The position numbers were made by a program, and so were the translations under genes. A stretch of 64,000 nucleotides of DNA from Akkermansiaceae bacterium (GTDB lineage: Bacteria > Verrucomicrobiota > Verrucomicrobiia > Verrucomicrobiales > Akkermansiaceae): the NCBI GenBank assembly GCA_903906515.1, contig CAIVKO010000004.1, positions 1 to 64,000 on the forward strand. The letters run 5' to 3'. Below, piece after piece: positions 27,690 through 37,154 of the stretch. The notes beneath the pieces are model-generated. The model was not told the DNA's origin, searched no databases, and was given only the letters and a program-made list of their open reading frames with translations. Positions within the stretch are counted from its first letter, which is position 1; each line of letters opens with the position of its first letter.

Positions 27690-28382
27690 ATGGCTCTCTG
27701 GACCAACGACGACGAACTCTTTTCTCTTTGCCGACACGAACTTTTTACCGCCGTAGTCGGTGACATCATGGACAAGATTGGGCTGCTCCGCCAGTTCCTG
27801 CCCGCGAAAATCCAACCTCTGCGCGAGGACATGATCACCGTAGGCCGCGCCATGACCGTGCTGGAGGCGGATGTGTTCTGCGAACACAACACGGCAGGCT
27901 CGAATCCCGTGCTCAAGCGTTCGTTCGGCCTCATGCTTGAGGCCCTGGATGATCTCAAACGCAACGAAGTCTACATCTGCACCGGTGCCTCACCCACCTA
28001 CGCGTTGTGGGGCGAACTGATGAGCACACGGGCCATGAAACTCGGCGCGGTCGGAGCGGTAGTGGACGGATACAGCCGCGACACCGCAGGCATCCTGCAA
28101 ATGAATTTCCCGACCTTCTCATACGGCCGCTACGCCCAGGATCAGGCACCGCGCGGCAAGGTTATCGATTTCCGCGTACCGCTCGAAATCGGCGGCGTGT
28201 GTGTCAACTCCGGCGACATCGTCTTTGGCGACATCGACGGCGTATGCATCGTCCCGCGTGAGGTGGAAACGGAAATCATCACCAAAGCTCTCGAAAAAGC
28301 CCGCGGCGAAAAACTTGTCAAGAAAGCCATCGAAGAAGGCATGAGCGCCCGCGAGGCCTTCGATAAGTTCGGCATCATGTAA
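27690..28382 (+). CDS. RraA-family aldolase-like protein
   Basis: 230 residues. The fold and motif GELMSTRAMKLGAVGAVVDGYSRD correspond to RraA/HMG aldolases, where Gly-Glu-Leu and the later Arg and Asp form the metal and substrate site. RraA-type aldolases cleave 4-hydroxy-4-methyl-2-oxoglutarate and related keto acids. Here the neighbours (symporter, dehydratase, SDR) make a sugar-acid keto-aldolase more likely than the RNase E inhibitor role. ATG start; first gene of a plus-strand operon to 33251. Confidence 0.85.
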   Translation: MALWTNDDELFSLCRHELFTAVVGDIMDKIGLLRQFLPAKIQPLREDMITVGRAMTVLEADVFCEHNTAGSNPVLKRSFGLMLEALDDLKRNEVYICTGASPTYALWGELMSTRAMKLGAVGAVVDGYSRDTAGILQMNFPTFSYGRYAQDQAPRGKVIDFRVPLEIGGVCVNSGDIVFGDIDGVCIVPREVETEIITKALEKARGEKLVKKAIEEGMSAREAFDKFGIM

Positions 28383-28418
28383 AACCCACGTTCCGAAAAC
28401 CCATACCGCTCAAAACCC

Positions 28419-30170
28419 ATGTTGCGCATCAATCTCCAAGGCATCGACTACGTTCTACTGGCGCTCTATTTCGTCTTCGTTTTGGGTATCGGTTTCACCC
28501 TCAGGCGCTACATGCGCACAGGCAACGATTTTCTTCTATCAGGCCGCAGCCTTCCCGCGTGGGTGTGCGGATTGGCATTCCTTTCGGCCAATCTCGGCGC
28601 GCAGGAAGTGATCGGCATGGGTGCATGCGGAGCGAAATACGGCATGCTGACCTGCCACTTCTATTGGATCCCGGCTGCGGGTGCGATGGTGTTCGTCGGC
28701 TTGTTCATGATGCCGTTCTACTACGGTTCACGGGCCCGCTCGGTACCGGAATACTTACTGCTCCGCTTCGATGATAAAACCCGCGTCCTCAATGCCCTGA
28801 CCTTCGCCGCGATGACCGTGCTATCATCCGGCATTTCGATGTTCGCCATGGCGAAACTGCTCGAGGTATTGTTAGGTTGGGATTTCAACGTCAGCATCCT
28901 CGCCTCGGCCGGAGTCGTGCTGGCCTATATCCTGCTGGGCGGCCTGACCTCGGCGATCTACAACGAGGTTCTTCAGTTTTTCCTCATCTTCTTCGGCTTT
29001 CTGCCCCTCGCCCTGCTCGGCCTTCGCGACGCCGGAGGCTGGGCCGGTTTACAGGCGCGCCTCGCCAATCTCGCAACCAGTCAGGGTTTCGCGGCGGATA
29101 CGTTCACTAGCGTCTGGCACCCGTTGCGCGAAGCTACCGCCAATCCGATGGGCGTCGAGTGGGTCGGCATGGCCATGGGACTAGGCTGGGTGCTTGGTTT
29201 CGGTTATTGGTGCACGGACTTCCTAGTGGTGCAGCGCGCCATGGCGGCTGGCTCGATGATCGCAGCGAGGCGCACGCCGTTGATCGCCGCAGTGCCGAAG
29301 ATGTTATTCCCCTTCATCCTGATACTGCCCGGCATGATCGCGATGGTGCTCCACGCACGCTCCGGTGGAAGCCTGATGCCGATCCTTGCCGATGGCACCA
29401 TCGATTACAATATGGCGATTCCCTCGCTAATGGGAAAATACCTCACACCGGGAATGATGGGTCTTGCGATGACCGCGCTGATGGCCTCGTTCATGTCAGG
29501 CATGGCCGGCAACGTCACCGCTTTCAACACCGTCTGGACTTATGATCTCTATCAGGGATATGTGAGTCCTGGAAAATCCGATGCTCATTACCTCCGGATG
29601 GGGCACATGGCAACGGTAGGCGGCATCCTGTTGAGTGTCGGAGCGGCCTACTCGGCCACCAAGTTCAACAACATCATGGATTTACTGCAACTCGTGTTCG
29701 CATTCGTCAACGCGCCGTTGTTCGCGACATTCCTGCTGGGCATGTTTTCGAAACGCACCACGGGCCATGGCGCGTTCTTCGGTCTGCTCATGGGCACGCT
29801 GGCCGCCGCAATCCACCACGGACTCACCGTCCCACTTCACGCCGTCACCTTGATGAAAGGCGGTTGGATCCTCGCCATGGCGAAAGCCGTGGGTATCGCC
29901 GGTCCGAATACCACGGTGATTCACATCTATCAGAGCGAGATGGCCCAGAACTTCTGGACCGCAATCTGGGCTTGGTGCGTGTGTTTCATCGCAACCCTCT
30001 TGATTTCATTCGTCACCAAACGGAACCGCAGCGACGAAGAACTCCGCGGCCTGGTCTATTCACTCACCGAACGTGAAACGGAAATAGGACTCCCCTGGTT
30101 CAAACGCACGGCCCTGCTCGGCTCGCTAGTGCTGGCCGCAGTGATCGCCCTCAATATCATTTTTTGGTAA
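28419..30170 (+). CDS. Sodium:solute symporter (SSS family)
   Basis: 583 residues with about 13-15 transmembrane helices. SSS marks include the early LLSGRSLPAWVCGLAFLSANLGAQE segment (sodium site helix with kinks), YNEVLQFFLIFFG, and TAFNTVWTYDLYQGYV. It probably imports a sugar acid or related carboxylate with Na+ across the inner membrane. It starts 36 bases after the RraA gene and is followed 18 bases later by the dehydratase, so it should be co-transcribed. Confidence 0.92.
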   Translation: MLRINLQGIDYVLLALYFVFVLGIGFTLRRYMRTGNDFLLSGRSLPAWVCGLAFLSANLGAQEVIGMGACGAKYGMLTCHFYWIPAAGAMVFVGLFMMPFYYGSRARSVPEYLLLRFDDKTRVLNALTFAAMTVLSSGISMFAMAKLLEVLLGWDFNVSILASAGVVLAYILLGGLTSAIYNEVLQFFLIFFGFLPLALLGLRDAGGWAGLQARLANLATSQGFAADTFTSVWHPLREATANPMGVEWVGMAMGLGWVLGFGYWCTDFLVVQRAMAAGSMIAARRTPLIAAVPKMLFPFILILPGMIAMVLHARSGGSLMPILADGTIDYNMAIPSLMGKYLTPGMMGLAMTALMASFMSGMAGNVTAFNTVWTYDLYQGYVSPGKSDAHYLRMGHMATVGGILLSVGAAYSATKFNNIMDLLQLVFAFVNAPLFATFLLGMFSKRTTGHGAFFGLLMGTLAAAIHHGLTVPLHAVTLMKGGWILAMAKAVGIAGPNTTVIHIYQSEMAQNFWTAIWAWCVCFIATLLISFVTKRNRSDEELRGLVYSLTERETEIGLPWFKRTALLGSLVLAAVIALNIIFW

Positions 30171-30188
30171 ACCATCATTCTTTCCCCC

Positions 30189-31355
30189 ATGAAAATCACT
30201 GAAGTAAAAGTCTGGCTCGTCGAGGGCGTCAAATACAACTGGACGATGATGAAAGTCATCACCGACACCGGCCACACCGGCGTCGGCGAAGCCACCAACT
30301 GGCCGGGATCACCCATCATCGAGGCTGCCGCAAAACACGTCGGCGAGCGCGTGATCGGACTGGACCCGATGCGCACGGATTTCATCTGGACAAAACTCTA
30401 CCGCGACCTCAACTGGATCGGCCCATTCGGCGCATCCATGTGCGCCATCAGCGGACTGGACATGGCGCTGCTCGACCTCAAGGCAAAGGTACTCGGCGTG
30501 CCGATGTATCAATTGTTAGGCGGAGCCTTCCGCACTTCGATCCCGCTTTATGCGAACTATTGGTTCACCGGCGGCGGCCACACACCGGAGGACTATGCCT
30601 CGCAGGCCGCCAAGGTGAGGGAGGCGGGTTTCGGCGGACTCAAGTTTGACCCTTTCGCCCACACCAACTACCTCTACGGCACCGACCTCAACACCAATCT
30701 CGCGCTGACCCCGCAAATGCAGGACCGCGCCGTGGAAGTCACCGCCGCCGTGCGCGGGGCCATCGGTCCGGAAATGGACATGATGATCGAAACCCACGCC
30801 ATGATGAACGGCCAGATGGCAGTAAAAATGGCGGAGCGGCTCGCACCCTACGGCATGACCTGGTATGAAGAACCCGCAGGTCCGGAAAACGCCAACACCT
30901 TGCGCGCGCTGCGCGAACGACTGCCGGGCAACATTTCCATCTGCGTTGGCGAACGCCACTACACCCGGCACGGCTTCCGCCCGGTGCTCGAACAACATAT
31001 CTGCGACATCATCATGCCTGACATCACCCGCTGCGGCGGGCCTTCGGAAATGAAACGCATCGCCACCATGGCAGAGGCCTACAATGTACTCGTCGCCCCA
31101 CACAATCCGAACGGACCGCTCAGCACGCTGGCAAGCGCCCACGTTTGTGCTGCCATCCCGAATCTCTTCCGCTGCGAATTCATGTTTACCGATGTCCCAT
31201 GGCGCGATAAAATCATCACCCATCCCTTCGACGTCCGGGACGGACAACTTCATCTATCGGAAAGACCCGGCCTCGGAGTGGATCTTATCGAGGATGAGCT
31301 CGAAAAGCACCCCGGAGTCCGTGAAGTCCACACGACCCGCAACTTCTACGTCTAA
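30189..31355 (+). CDS. Mandelate racemase/enolase-superfamily dehydratase (galactonate dehydratase-like)
   Basis: 388 residues. N-terminal capping domain (1-125) and a C-terminal TIM barrel. Catalytic pieces: Lys in GGLKFDPF, metal ligands in MMIETHA, WYEEPAGPEN and CVGERHYTR, and the base His in VAPHNPNGPLS. The PHNPNGP segment is typical of DgoD-type acid sugar dehydratases, which turn aldonates into 2-keto-3-deoxy acids. The precise sugar cannot be read from the sequence. Enzyme of the operon that should feed the SDR or aldolase step. Confidence 0.9.
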   Translation: MKITEVKVWLVEGVKYNWTMMKVITDTGHTGVGEATNWPGSPIIEAAAKHVGERVIGLDPMRTDFIWTKLYRDLNWIGPFGASMCAISGLDMALLDLKAKVLGVPMYQLLGGAFRTSIPLYANYWFTGGGHTPEDYASQAAKVREAGFGGLKFDPFAHTNYLYGTDLNTNLALTPQMQDRAVEVTAAVRGAIGPEMDMMIETHAMMNGQMAVKMAERLAPYGMTWYEEPAGPENANTLRALRERLPGNISICVGERHYTRHGFRPVLEQHICDIIMPDITRCGGPSEMKRIATMAEAYNVLVAPHNPNGPLSTLASAHVCAAIPNLFRCEFMFTDVPWRDKIITHPFDVRDGQLHLSERPGLGVDLIEDELEKHPGVREVHTTRNFYV

Positions 31356-31359
31356 CACC

Positions 31360-32148
31360 GTGTCACTTGCCATCGATCTCACAGGCAAACGCGCGCTGGT
31401 CACCGGTGCCAGCGACGGAATCGGCATGGGCGTCGCACGCATGCTCGCAAGGGCCGGATGTGATGTGGCCGGCACCGGCACGGTCGCGGAAGATCATCCC
31501 CGGGCCATGGATTTCCTCTCATGCGTGACTCGCGAAAATCGCCGCGTTTTCTATCTACAAGGTGATCTATCCAATCCAGGCGTGCCAACCGGGCTGGTTG
31601 ACCGCGCGATCGCTGCACTCGGCGGGCTGGACATCGTGATCTCCAACGCCGGTCGCAATGCATTCAAGAAAGTCGAGGAAACCACTGAAACGGATTGGGA
31701 GAACTGCATGAACCTCAACCTCGCCGCACACTGGCGCGTCGCCAAGGCGGCAACTCCCGCGCTGCGTGAGGCAAAACCCGGAGTGGTCATCATCATGACG
31801 TCCAACCACGCCTACTCGACCATCCCCGGATGTTTTCCCTACAACATCGCCAAAGCGGGATTGTTAGGAATGGTTCAGGCACTTGCCATCGAATGGGGAC
31901 CCGCGATCCGGGTCGTCGGCCTCGCTCCCGGATTCATCGACACAGGTGGCAATCAACAGTGGTTCGATTCGTTTCCAAATCCGGCAGCGGAGCGTGCCCG
32001 CACCGAGACGATGCACCCGGCGGGGAGAATCGGCACAGTCGATGAGGTCGGCACGTTCTGCGCGTATCTCTGCTCACCCGCCGCCGGCTTCATCACCGGC
32101 AACACACTGCTGATGGATGGCGGAAGATCCGCTCTCATGCAGGACTGA
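31360..32148 (+). CDS. Short-chain dehydrogenase/reductase
   Basis: 262 residues. Cofactor motif TGASDGIGMGVARML (about 14-28), NAG at about 102-104, and the catalytic Tyr-x3-Lys in YNIAKAG with an upstream Ser (TSNHAYSTIP). Likely NAD(P)-dependent oxidoreductase on a sugar-acid intermediate, as in 2-keto-3-deoxy-fuconate routes. Start is GTG at 31360, only 4 bases after the dehydratase stop; the longer frame to 31084 overlaps that gene and is rejected. Ends with the classical SDR terminus LLMDGGRSAL. Confidence 0.9.
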   Translation: MSLAIDLTGKRALVTGASDGIGMGVARMLARAGCDVAGTGTVAEDHPRAMDFLSCVTRENRRVFYLQGDLSNPGVPTGLVDRAIAALGGLDIVISNAGRNAFKKVEETTETDWENCMNLNLAAHWRVAKAATPALREAKPGVVIIMTSNHAYSTIPGCFPYNIAKAGLLGMVQALAIEWGPAIRVVGLAPGFIDTGGNQQWFDSFPNPAAERARTETMHPAGRIGTVDEVGTFCAYLCSPAAGFITGNTLLMDGGRSALMQD

Positions 32149-32192
32149 TCCGAATTTTTTCCTTCAAAATCCAGCCTCCTAATCACACCACC

Positions 32193-33251
32193 ATGACTAA
32201 CCGAGAAAATATCCTCCGCGCACTCCGCCGCCAACAACCTGAATCCGTCGGATTTGATTTTGTCTTTTCTCCCGCCCTGTTGGACGAGTTCCGCCACCGC
32301 TACGGACACGAGGACTATCAGGAGCGCTACCGGTTTCCACTGCGCTGCATCGAACTCGATCCCACACGATTGAAGACCGACTACACCATCTTTTTCGATG
32401 AACTCCCGCCGGGCACCCGGCCACTCGATTGGAATCCCGAATGGGGCATCATGGGTGCTCCGGGACCCACCGCTCACTTCCAGGAAATGCTGCATCCAAT
32501 GGCGAAGTTCGAATCGGCGGAGCAGGTTCGAAACTACCCGTGGCCGGACTGGCTGGAGGATTACCGATGGGAGAATATCCCCGCCCGCGTGGCCGGACTC
32601 AAGGAACGCGACCTGGTAGTCTGCGCGTTCATGGAAATGACGATCTTCGAACTCGCCTGGTATTTGCGCGGCATGGACCGATTCATGGAGGAACTCATCG
32701 ACGAGGATGATATCGCCATAGCATTGTTAGACAAACTCACGGCAATTCGTGTCGGGATGGCCCGCCGCTATGCGGAATCCGGCGCGGATGTTTTAATGCT
32801 GGGTGATGACGTGGCCACCCAGGAGGACATGATGATCAGCCCGGCCTTGTGGCGCGCCACGCTCAAGCCGCGCCTCGCCGAGGTGATCCGCGCCGCCAAG
32901 GCCGCAAACCCGGAGATCCTGATTTTCTATCATGGCGACGGCAACATGGAGCGGATCATCCCCGAGTTGATAGAAATTGGTGTGGAAATCCTCAACCCTG
33001 TGCAACCCGAGTGCATGGATCCGGTCCGCATGAAACAACTCTTCGGCGACAAACTTGCCTTCTGGGGATGCATCGGCACGCAGACCACCATGCCCTTCGA
33101 AACGCCGCAGGAAGTGAAAGCAACCGTCCGACGGCTCATCGAGTCGGTCGGCCAGGGCGGCGGATTACTCCTGGCTCCCACGCACACCTTGGAACCCGAC
33201 GTGCCATGGGAGAATGTCGAAGCGTTTCTCGAAGCGGTCCGGGATAGTTAG
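32193..33251 (+). CDS. Uroporphyrinogen decarboxylase-family protein (not HemE)
   Basis: 352 residues. The UroD/MtaA-type barrel is recognisable (NREN-ILRALRR start, GADVLMLGDDVATQEDMMISP, HGDGNMERIIPELIEIGVEILNPVQ, GCIGTQTTMPF). It lacks the RQAGRYLPEY motif expected for HemE, so it is rather a methyl- or corrinoid-associated UroD homologue. Such proteins are common in sugar-acid clusters of Verrucomicrobiota, with unknown reaction. Last gene of the operon; its stop is 4 bases from the convergent penicillin-binding protein. Confidence 0.85.
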   Translation: MTNRENILRALRRQQPESVGFDFVFSPALLDEFRHRYGHEDYQERYRFPLRCIELDPTRLKTDYTIFFDELPPGTRPLDWNPEWGIMGAPGPTAHFQEMLHPMAKFESAEQVRNYPWPDWLEDYRWENIPARVAGLKERDLVVCAFMEMTIFELAWYLRGMDRFMEELIDEDDIAIALLDKLTAIRVGMARRYAESGADVLMLGDDVATQEDMMISPALWRATLKPRLAEVIRAAKAANPEILIFYHGDGNMERIIPELIEIGVEILNPVQPECMDPVRMKQLFGDKLAFWGCIGTQTTMPFETPQEVKATVRRLIESVGQGGGLLLAPTHTLEPDVPWENVEAFLEAVRDS

Positions 33252-33255
33252 GCTG

Positions 33256-35697
33256 TCAGTCGTCCTGGATCTCCAAACGCACGGGTTTCCTCAAGGGTAT
33301 GGCCTCCTCAATATTACCCAGATCCAGGCTATCGAGCACGTTGGTACGTTTGCGGACCAGACCAGACTGATCCGTGGTGGTCGCGAAGCCGGGGACCTCG
33401 GTATGATACGGATCGTCGCCTAACAAAATCAACCCCTTTGGCTGCACGGGCACCGCGTTGGAAGTCGCCAGATCGAGAGCTCCTATCTCACGCGGATTGC
33501 TTTCCGCGCTAGTTCCGCCGGAATGCACGGCACAAAATGGCAGTCCTTCCGTCCCCCTGCGGAAATACTCATCCACACCGGTGGGTAGTGACTTGACCAC
33601 ACCGGAATTAGGATCCTTCGAATAATCCAAGCAATATTGGGTCGCACGCTGGCCGGATGCAGAACAGACCGTGACTTTCACCACATTCGTCGGAGGGGTG
33701 ATGTCACCGCCGCCAAAGGATGGCGTCGCCGCGTTGATCGCGGCCTGCCAAACCGGCATCGCGAGGTCCCTGCTGAACGCCCCCTGATAAATCGACTGGC
33801 CGTTGGCGGATAGGTAACCCGTCCAAACCCCGCAGGTGATCCGTTTATTGTAGCCGATGAACCAACAATCCGAAAAATCATGGGTGGAACCGCCTTTACC
33901 CGAGCCCTTGAAAGGTTTTTCGATCAGCCCGTCCAAGGATCCCTTTGAACTGCCGCGATAGAGCGATCCCGCCATCATGCTGTGAACCTGCCATGCGGTC
34001 GCACCATCAATCACCTGGGTTCGGGACAACGACGCCTGCTGACGCCTATATTCTGATCGTCCGGCAGCATTCTCGATGTGATCAATATAGCATAACTCTG
34101 CCGGTGCCAGTTTTCCGCCCGCGGGAAAAACCGCCATCGCGCGCACCGCCTGTTTCAGCGAGACTTCCTCGAATCCCACGGCGATGCGGGGCAGCAGTTC
34201 GACTTTTTGCAGAGGAAATCCGAATTTGCAGGCCATATCCACGACCTTTGGCAGGCTGATTTGATCGGTTAGGCGCACGGTCGCCGCGATTTTGGAAAAC
34301 TCCAGCGCCTTGCGCAGCGGGATGCCCTTGCGTTCATAAACCGGCGATGAAACCTCCATCCCCCACTCTCCCAGAATCCCTTCGCGTCCACCCACCATCA
34401 CCGTGCGATTGTCCATCGCCTCGTCCTCCACCAAAGAGCCCGGCGTCAGACCGTTCTCCAACGCGGCGGCGTGGATGAACGGGAAAAACGCGGTGCCGAG
34501 CGGACGCTTGCCCATCTCGATGAAGTCGTATGGCACCTGCGCGTAGTCACGGCCACCGACGTGAGCCAGCACCTCTCCGGTTTCATGGTCCACCATCAGC
34601 ACAGCTCCTTGCAGATACTCGGCGGGCTTGTTGCTGTTCTTACGATAGTCATCGTATTTCTGGCCGTGATATCCGGGATTGGCCTCGGCGTGAGCCAAGC
34701 TCAGCCGAAGAGATTTCTCCGCAGCTTCCTGCGCTTCCTTAAGGATGGTGGTGTGGATCGTGAAGCCTCCTGTGGCAAGCGCATCCTCACCCAGCGCCTG
34801 CCCCACGGCTTCGGCAATCCGCTCATACAAATGAGTGGTTCCACGCCGCAGAGGTTTGGGATTTAGTTCCAGAGTTGTGGAGCAGAGTTGGTCCGCCTCC
34901 TTGCGGGTCAGCGCTTTGAGGTCCACCATCCGACCGAGCACAAGATTGCGCGAGCGCCGGTTGCCCTCTGGATTGTTGATCGGTGAAAAGACACGCGGAT
35001 TTTTGATAGATCCGACAATCGCGGCGCTTTCGATCGCTGTCAGGTCTTTCGGCTCCTTGCCGAAGTATCCAAGCGAAGCGGAGCGGATCCCGTAATATCC
35101 GCTGCCGAAATAAATCCGGTTGAGGTAAAACTCAAGAATCTCGGTCTTCAAGTATCGTTTCTCGATCCGCCGGGCGAGGAACATCTCGACAATCTTGCGC
35201 TCCTTGTTGGACCACCCCCATTTCTTGCTTTCGCCTATCGCTAGATCATAGGCATTTCTCGCGAGTTGCTGGGTGATCGTGCTCGCGCCCTGGGTGGTTT
35301 CGCCCGCCTTCCAGTTCAGATAAACCGCGCGAAAAACACCGACGTAATCGACGCCATCGTGCGTTTCAAACCGCTGGTCCTCACCCGCCCGTAAGGCATC
35401 GATGAACACTTTCGGTACATCCTTGACCGGAATCACACTCCGATTTTGCACAAAAATCCGGCCGATTTCCTTGCCGTTTCGGTCCACGATCAAACTCGGA
35501 ATTTCCAATTCATTGATGCGTTCCAGATCGTAGGTCTCCGCACGTTCGCGGAACCCACGGGTGTATTTTTCCAGGAAAAACCAACCCGCACCACAGCCAA
35601 TCGCGCCCAGTAGAAACAACGTGAACCAGAAGCCAATGCGCTTGTAGAAACGCCGCTTGATCTTCTTTCTGCCGTTCGTATTGTCCTGATTCGCCAT
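33256..35697 (-). CDS. Class A PBP-like peptidoglycan glycosyltransferase with degenerate transpeptidase
   Basis: 813 residues. One membrane helix (about 20-43), then a GT51 glycosyltransferase domain with its catalytic EDQRFETHDG (Glu106) and QGASTITQQLARN (136-148). It polymerises lipid II into glycan strands. The C-terminal transpeptidase domain is present, but its motifs look broken: the SxxK position reads GTAFFPF (Thr402, Phe405), the SxN position reads SKI (468-470), and KTG reads KGGS (601-604). A functional penicillin-binding activity is therefore doubtful. Start ATG at 35697 overlaps the start codon of the divergent MidA gene. Confidence 0.9.
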   Translation of the reverse strand: MANQDNTNGRKKIKRRFYKRIGFWFTLFLLGAIGCGAGWFFLEKYTRGFRERAETYDLERINELEIPSLIVDRNGKEIGRIFVQNRSVIPVKDVPKVFIDALRAGEDQRFETHDGVDYVGVFRAVYLNWKAGETTQGASTITQQLARNAYDLAIGESKKWGWSNKERKIVEMFLARRIEKRYLKTEILEFYLNRIYFGSGYYGIRSASLGYFGKEPKDLTAIESAAIVGSIKNPRVFSPINNPEGNRRSRNLVLGRMVDLKALTRKEADQLCSTTLELNPKPLRRGTTHLYERIAEAVGQALGEDALATGGFTIHTTILKEAQEAAEKSLRLSLAHAEANPGYHGQKYDDYRKNSNKPAEYLQGAVLMVDHETGEVLAHVGGRDYAQVPYDFIEMGKRPLGTAFFPFIHAAALENGLTPGSLVEDEAMDNRTVMVGGREGILGEWGMEVSSPVYERKGIPLRKALEFSKIAATVRLTDQISLPKVVDMACKFGFPLQKVELLPRIAVGFEEVSLKQAVRAMAVFPAGGKLAPAELCYIDHIENAAGRSEYRRQQASLSRTQVIDGATAWQVHSMMAGSLYRGSSKGSLDGLIEKPFKGSGKGGSTHDFSDCWFIGYNKRITCGVWTGYLSANGQSIYQGAFSRDLAMPVWQAAINAATPSFGGGDITPPTNVVKVTVCSASGQRATQYCLDYSKDPNSGVVKSLPTGVDEYFRRGTEGLPFCAVHSGGTSAESNPREIGALDLATSNAVPVQPKGLILLGDDPYHTEVPGFATTTDQSGLVRKRTNVLDSLDLGNIEEAIPLRKPVRLEIQDD

Positions 35698-36907
35698 GTC
35701 TGATTCTAATCCACCCATGCCCGGCCGGGCATCCGCGTGCGGAAACAACTACCCGAATTCACCGCCCACCGCAACTTCTTCGTTGGAGAGAGTTTTGCGC
35801 GATCGCATCCGGCGTGAAGGAGCGCTCGGATTCCGGGATTTCATGTCAGCCGCCCTTTACGACCCCGATCTCGGATATTACGCACGGGGCATCCGCCAAA
35901 CTGGAAAATCCGGGGATTTTTTCACAAGCGTGAGTGTGGGCCCCCTGTTTGGAAACCTCCTGGCCCGGCGTTTTCTCCGACACTGGCGCGAATCTGGCCA
36001 TCCCAACCGCTGGCGTATCATCGAGTGCGGTGCCCACGACGGCACCCTCGCCAACGACGTGCTGAGCATGATCCGGACGCTCGACGCACGGGCATTTGAG
36101 GGATTGGAATACGTCATTCTGGAGCCCCTCCCGTCGCTCCAGGCCGCCCAGCGCAAAACCCTCGACCCCTTCGACAAGCACGTCCGGATCCTATCAAATC
36201 CGGCGGAACTCGCGGATCAACCGCTTCCGGGCATCGCCTTCGGCAACGAACTGCTGGATGCCCTGCCATTCCATGTGGTCGAGCGCCAAAACTCACGCTG
36301 GCTCGAATGCACGGTCGCCCTCACAGCGGGCGATCAACTGGTTTGGGAAACCCGAGAAATCGACGATCCGGAGTTATTGGAAGCCCTCGTGCCCTTGGGA
36401 AAGGGATTTCCAGACGGCTACCGCACCGAAGTCCGCACCGGTATCCGACACTTTCTGGCACCCATCGCCCGCGCCCTCGATTGTGGCCTGATGATTTGGA
36501 TCGATTACGGTTTCGCACGTCCAGAATACTACCATCCGGCACGCTCATCCGGCACGCTGCGCACGTTTTTACAACACCGCGCCGGTGAAGACCCACTCGA
36601 TCAACCGGGCGAATCCGACATCACCGCCCATGTCGATTTCACCGCAATCGCCGAATGCTCCACTTCTCTCGGCGGACGTCCGCTCGTTTTCCAAAACCAG
36701 GGCTCTTGGCTCACCCACACCGGGCGTGACTGGCTACTCGAACAAGAGGGCATCCCGAAAAACCCTCTGCTCCGCCAATTCCAAACCCTCACCCATCCGG
36801 CTCACCTCGGCGGACGCTTCCATGTGCTCGAAATTTCATGGAACCCAGAGATCCATCCACCGGACCCGCCATCGCTGCAACACCGCCTCTTCGGCACCAC
36901 AGAGTGA
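35696..36907 (+). CDS. MidA/NDUFAF7-family SAM-dependent methyltransferase
   Basis: 403 residues. The start of the domain reads GFRDFMSAALYDPDLGYYARG. AdoMet binding lies near IIECGAHDGTLANDVL, and the late GLMIWIDYGF and YYHPARSSGTLR are family marks. Human NDUFAF7 methylates an arginine of respiratory complex I; bacterial members are mostly uncharacterised. ATG at 35696 overlaps the divergent PBP start codon, but ATG at 35717 is equally possible because the first 40 residues are not conserved. Confidence 0.87.
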   Translation: MSDSNPPMPGRASACGNNYPNSPPTATSSLERVLRDRIRREGALGFRDFMSAALYDPDLGYYARGIRQTGKSGDFFTSVSVGPLFGNLLARRFLRHWRESGHPNRWRIIECGAHDGTLANDVLSMIRTLDARAFEGLEYVILEPLPSLQAAQRKTLDPFDKHVRILSNPAELADQPLPGIAFGNELLDALPFHVVERQNSRWLECTVALTAGDQLVWETREIDDPELLEALVPLGKGFPDGYRTEVRTGIRHFLAPIARALDCGLMIWIDYGFARPEYYHPARSSGTLRTFLQHRAGEDPLDQPGESDITAHVDFTAIAECSTSLGGRPLVFQNQGSWLTHTGRDWLLEQEGIPKNPLLRQFQTLTHPAHLGGRFHVLEISWNPEIHPPDPPSLQHRLFGTTE

Positions 36908-36983
36908 CGCGGGCGAGCGATCACCTTTTCCCAAAATTGAATCCTTGCACCGCCGGACACTCGCGGTAAAGTCGCCCCCGCAA

Positions 36984-37065
36984 GCCGGGATGGCGGAATT
37001 GGTAGACGCGCTAGACTTAGGATCTAGTATCGAAAGGTGTGCAGGTTCGAGTCCTGTTTCCGGCA
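36984..37065 (+). tRNA. tRNA-Leu (anticodon TAG)
   Basis: Acceptor GCCGGGA pairs with TTCCGGC. D-arm GGCGGAATTGGTAGACGC, anticodon stem-loop CTAGA-CTTAGGA-TCTAG with anticodon TAG, a long class II variable arm, and T-arm GCAGGTTCGAGTCCTGT. The discriminator is A; CCA is not encoded. A short T run follows (37067-37073). Confidence 0.95.
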
Positions 37066-37154
37066 CTTTTTTGGAGGATTGGTAAAACCCAGGGCACCGC
37101 CCTAGGCTACATTGGGATACAGGAACATTTCCTTACCGTGATTAGAGTCCATCT

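Noticed and set aside
32193..33251. Assignment as hemE
   Set aside because: The HemE motif near the N-terminus is missing and the neighbours are catabolic genes.
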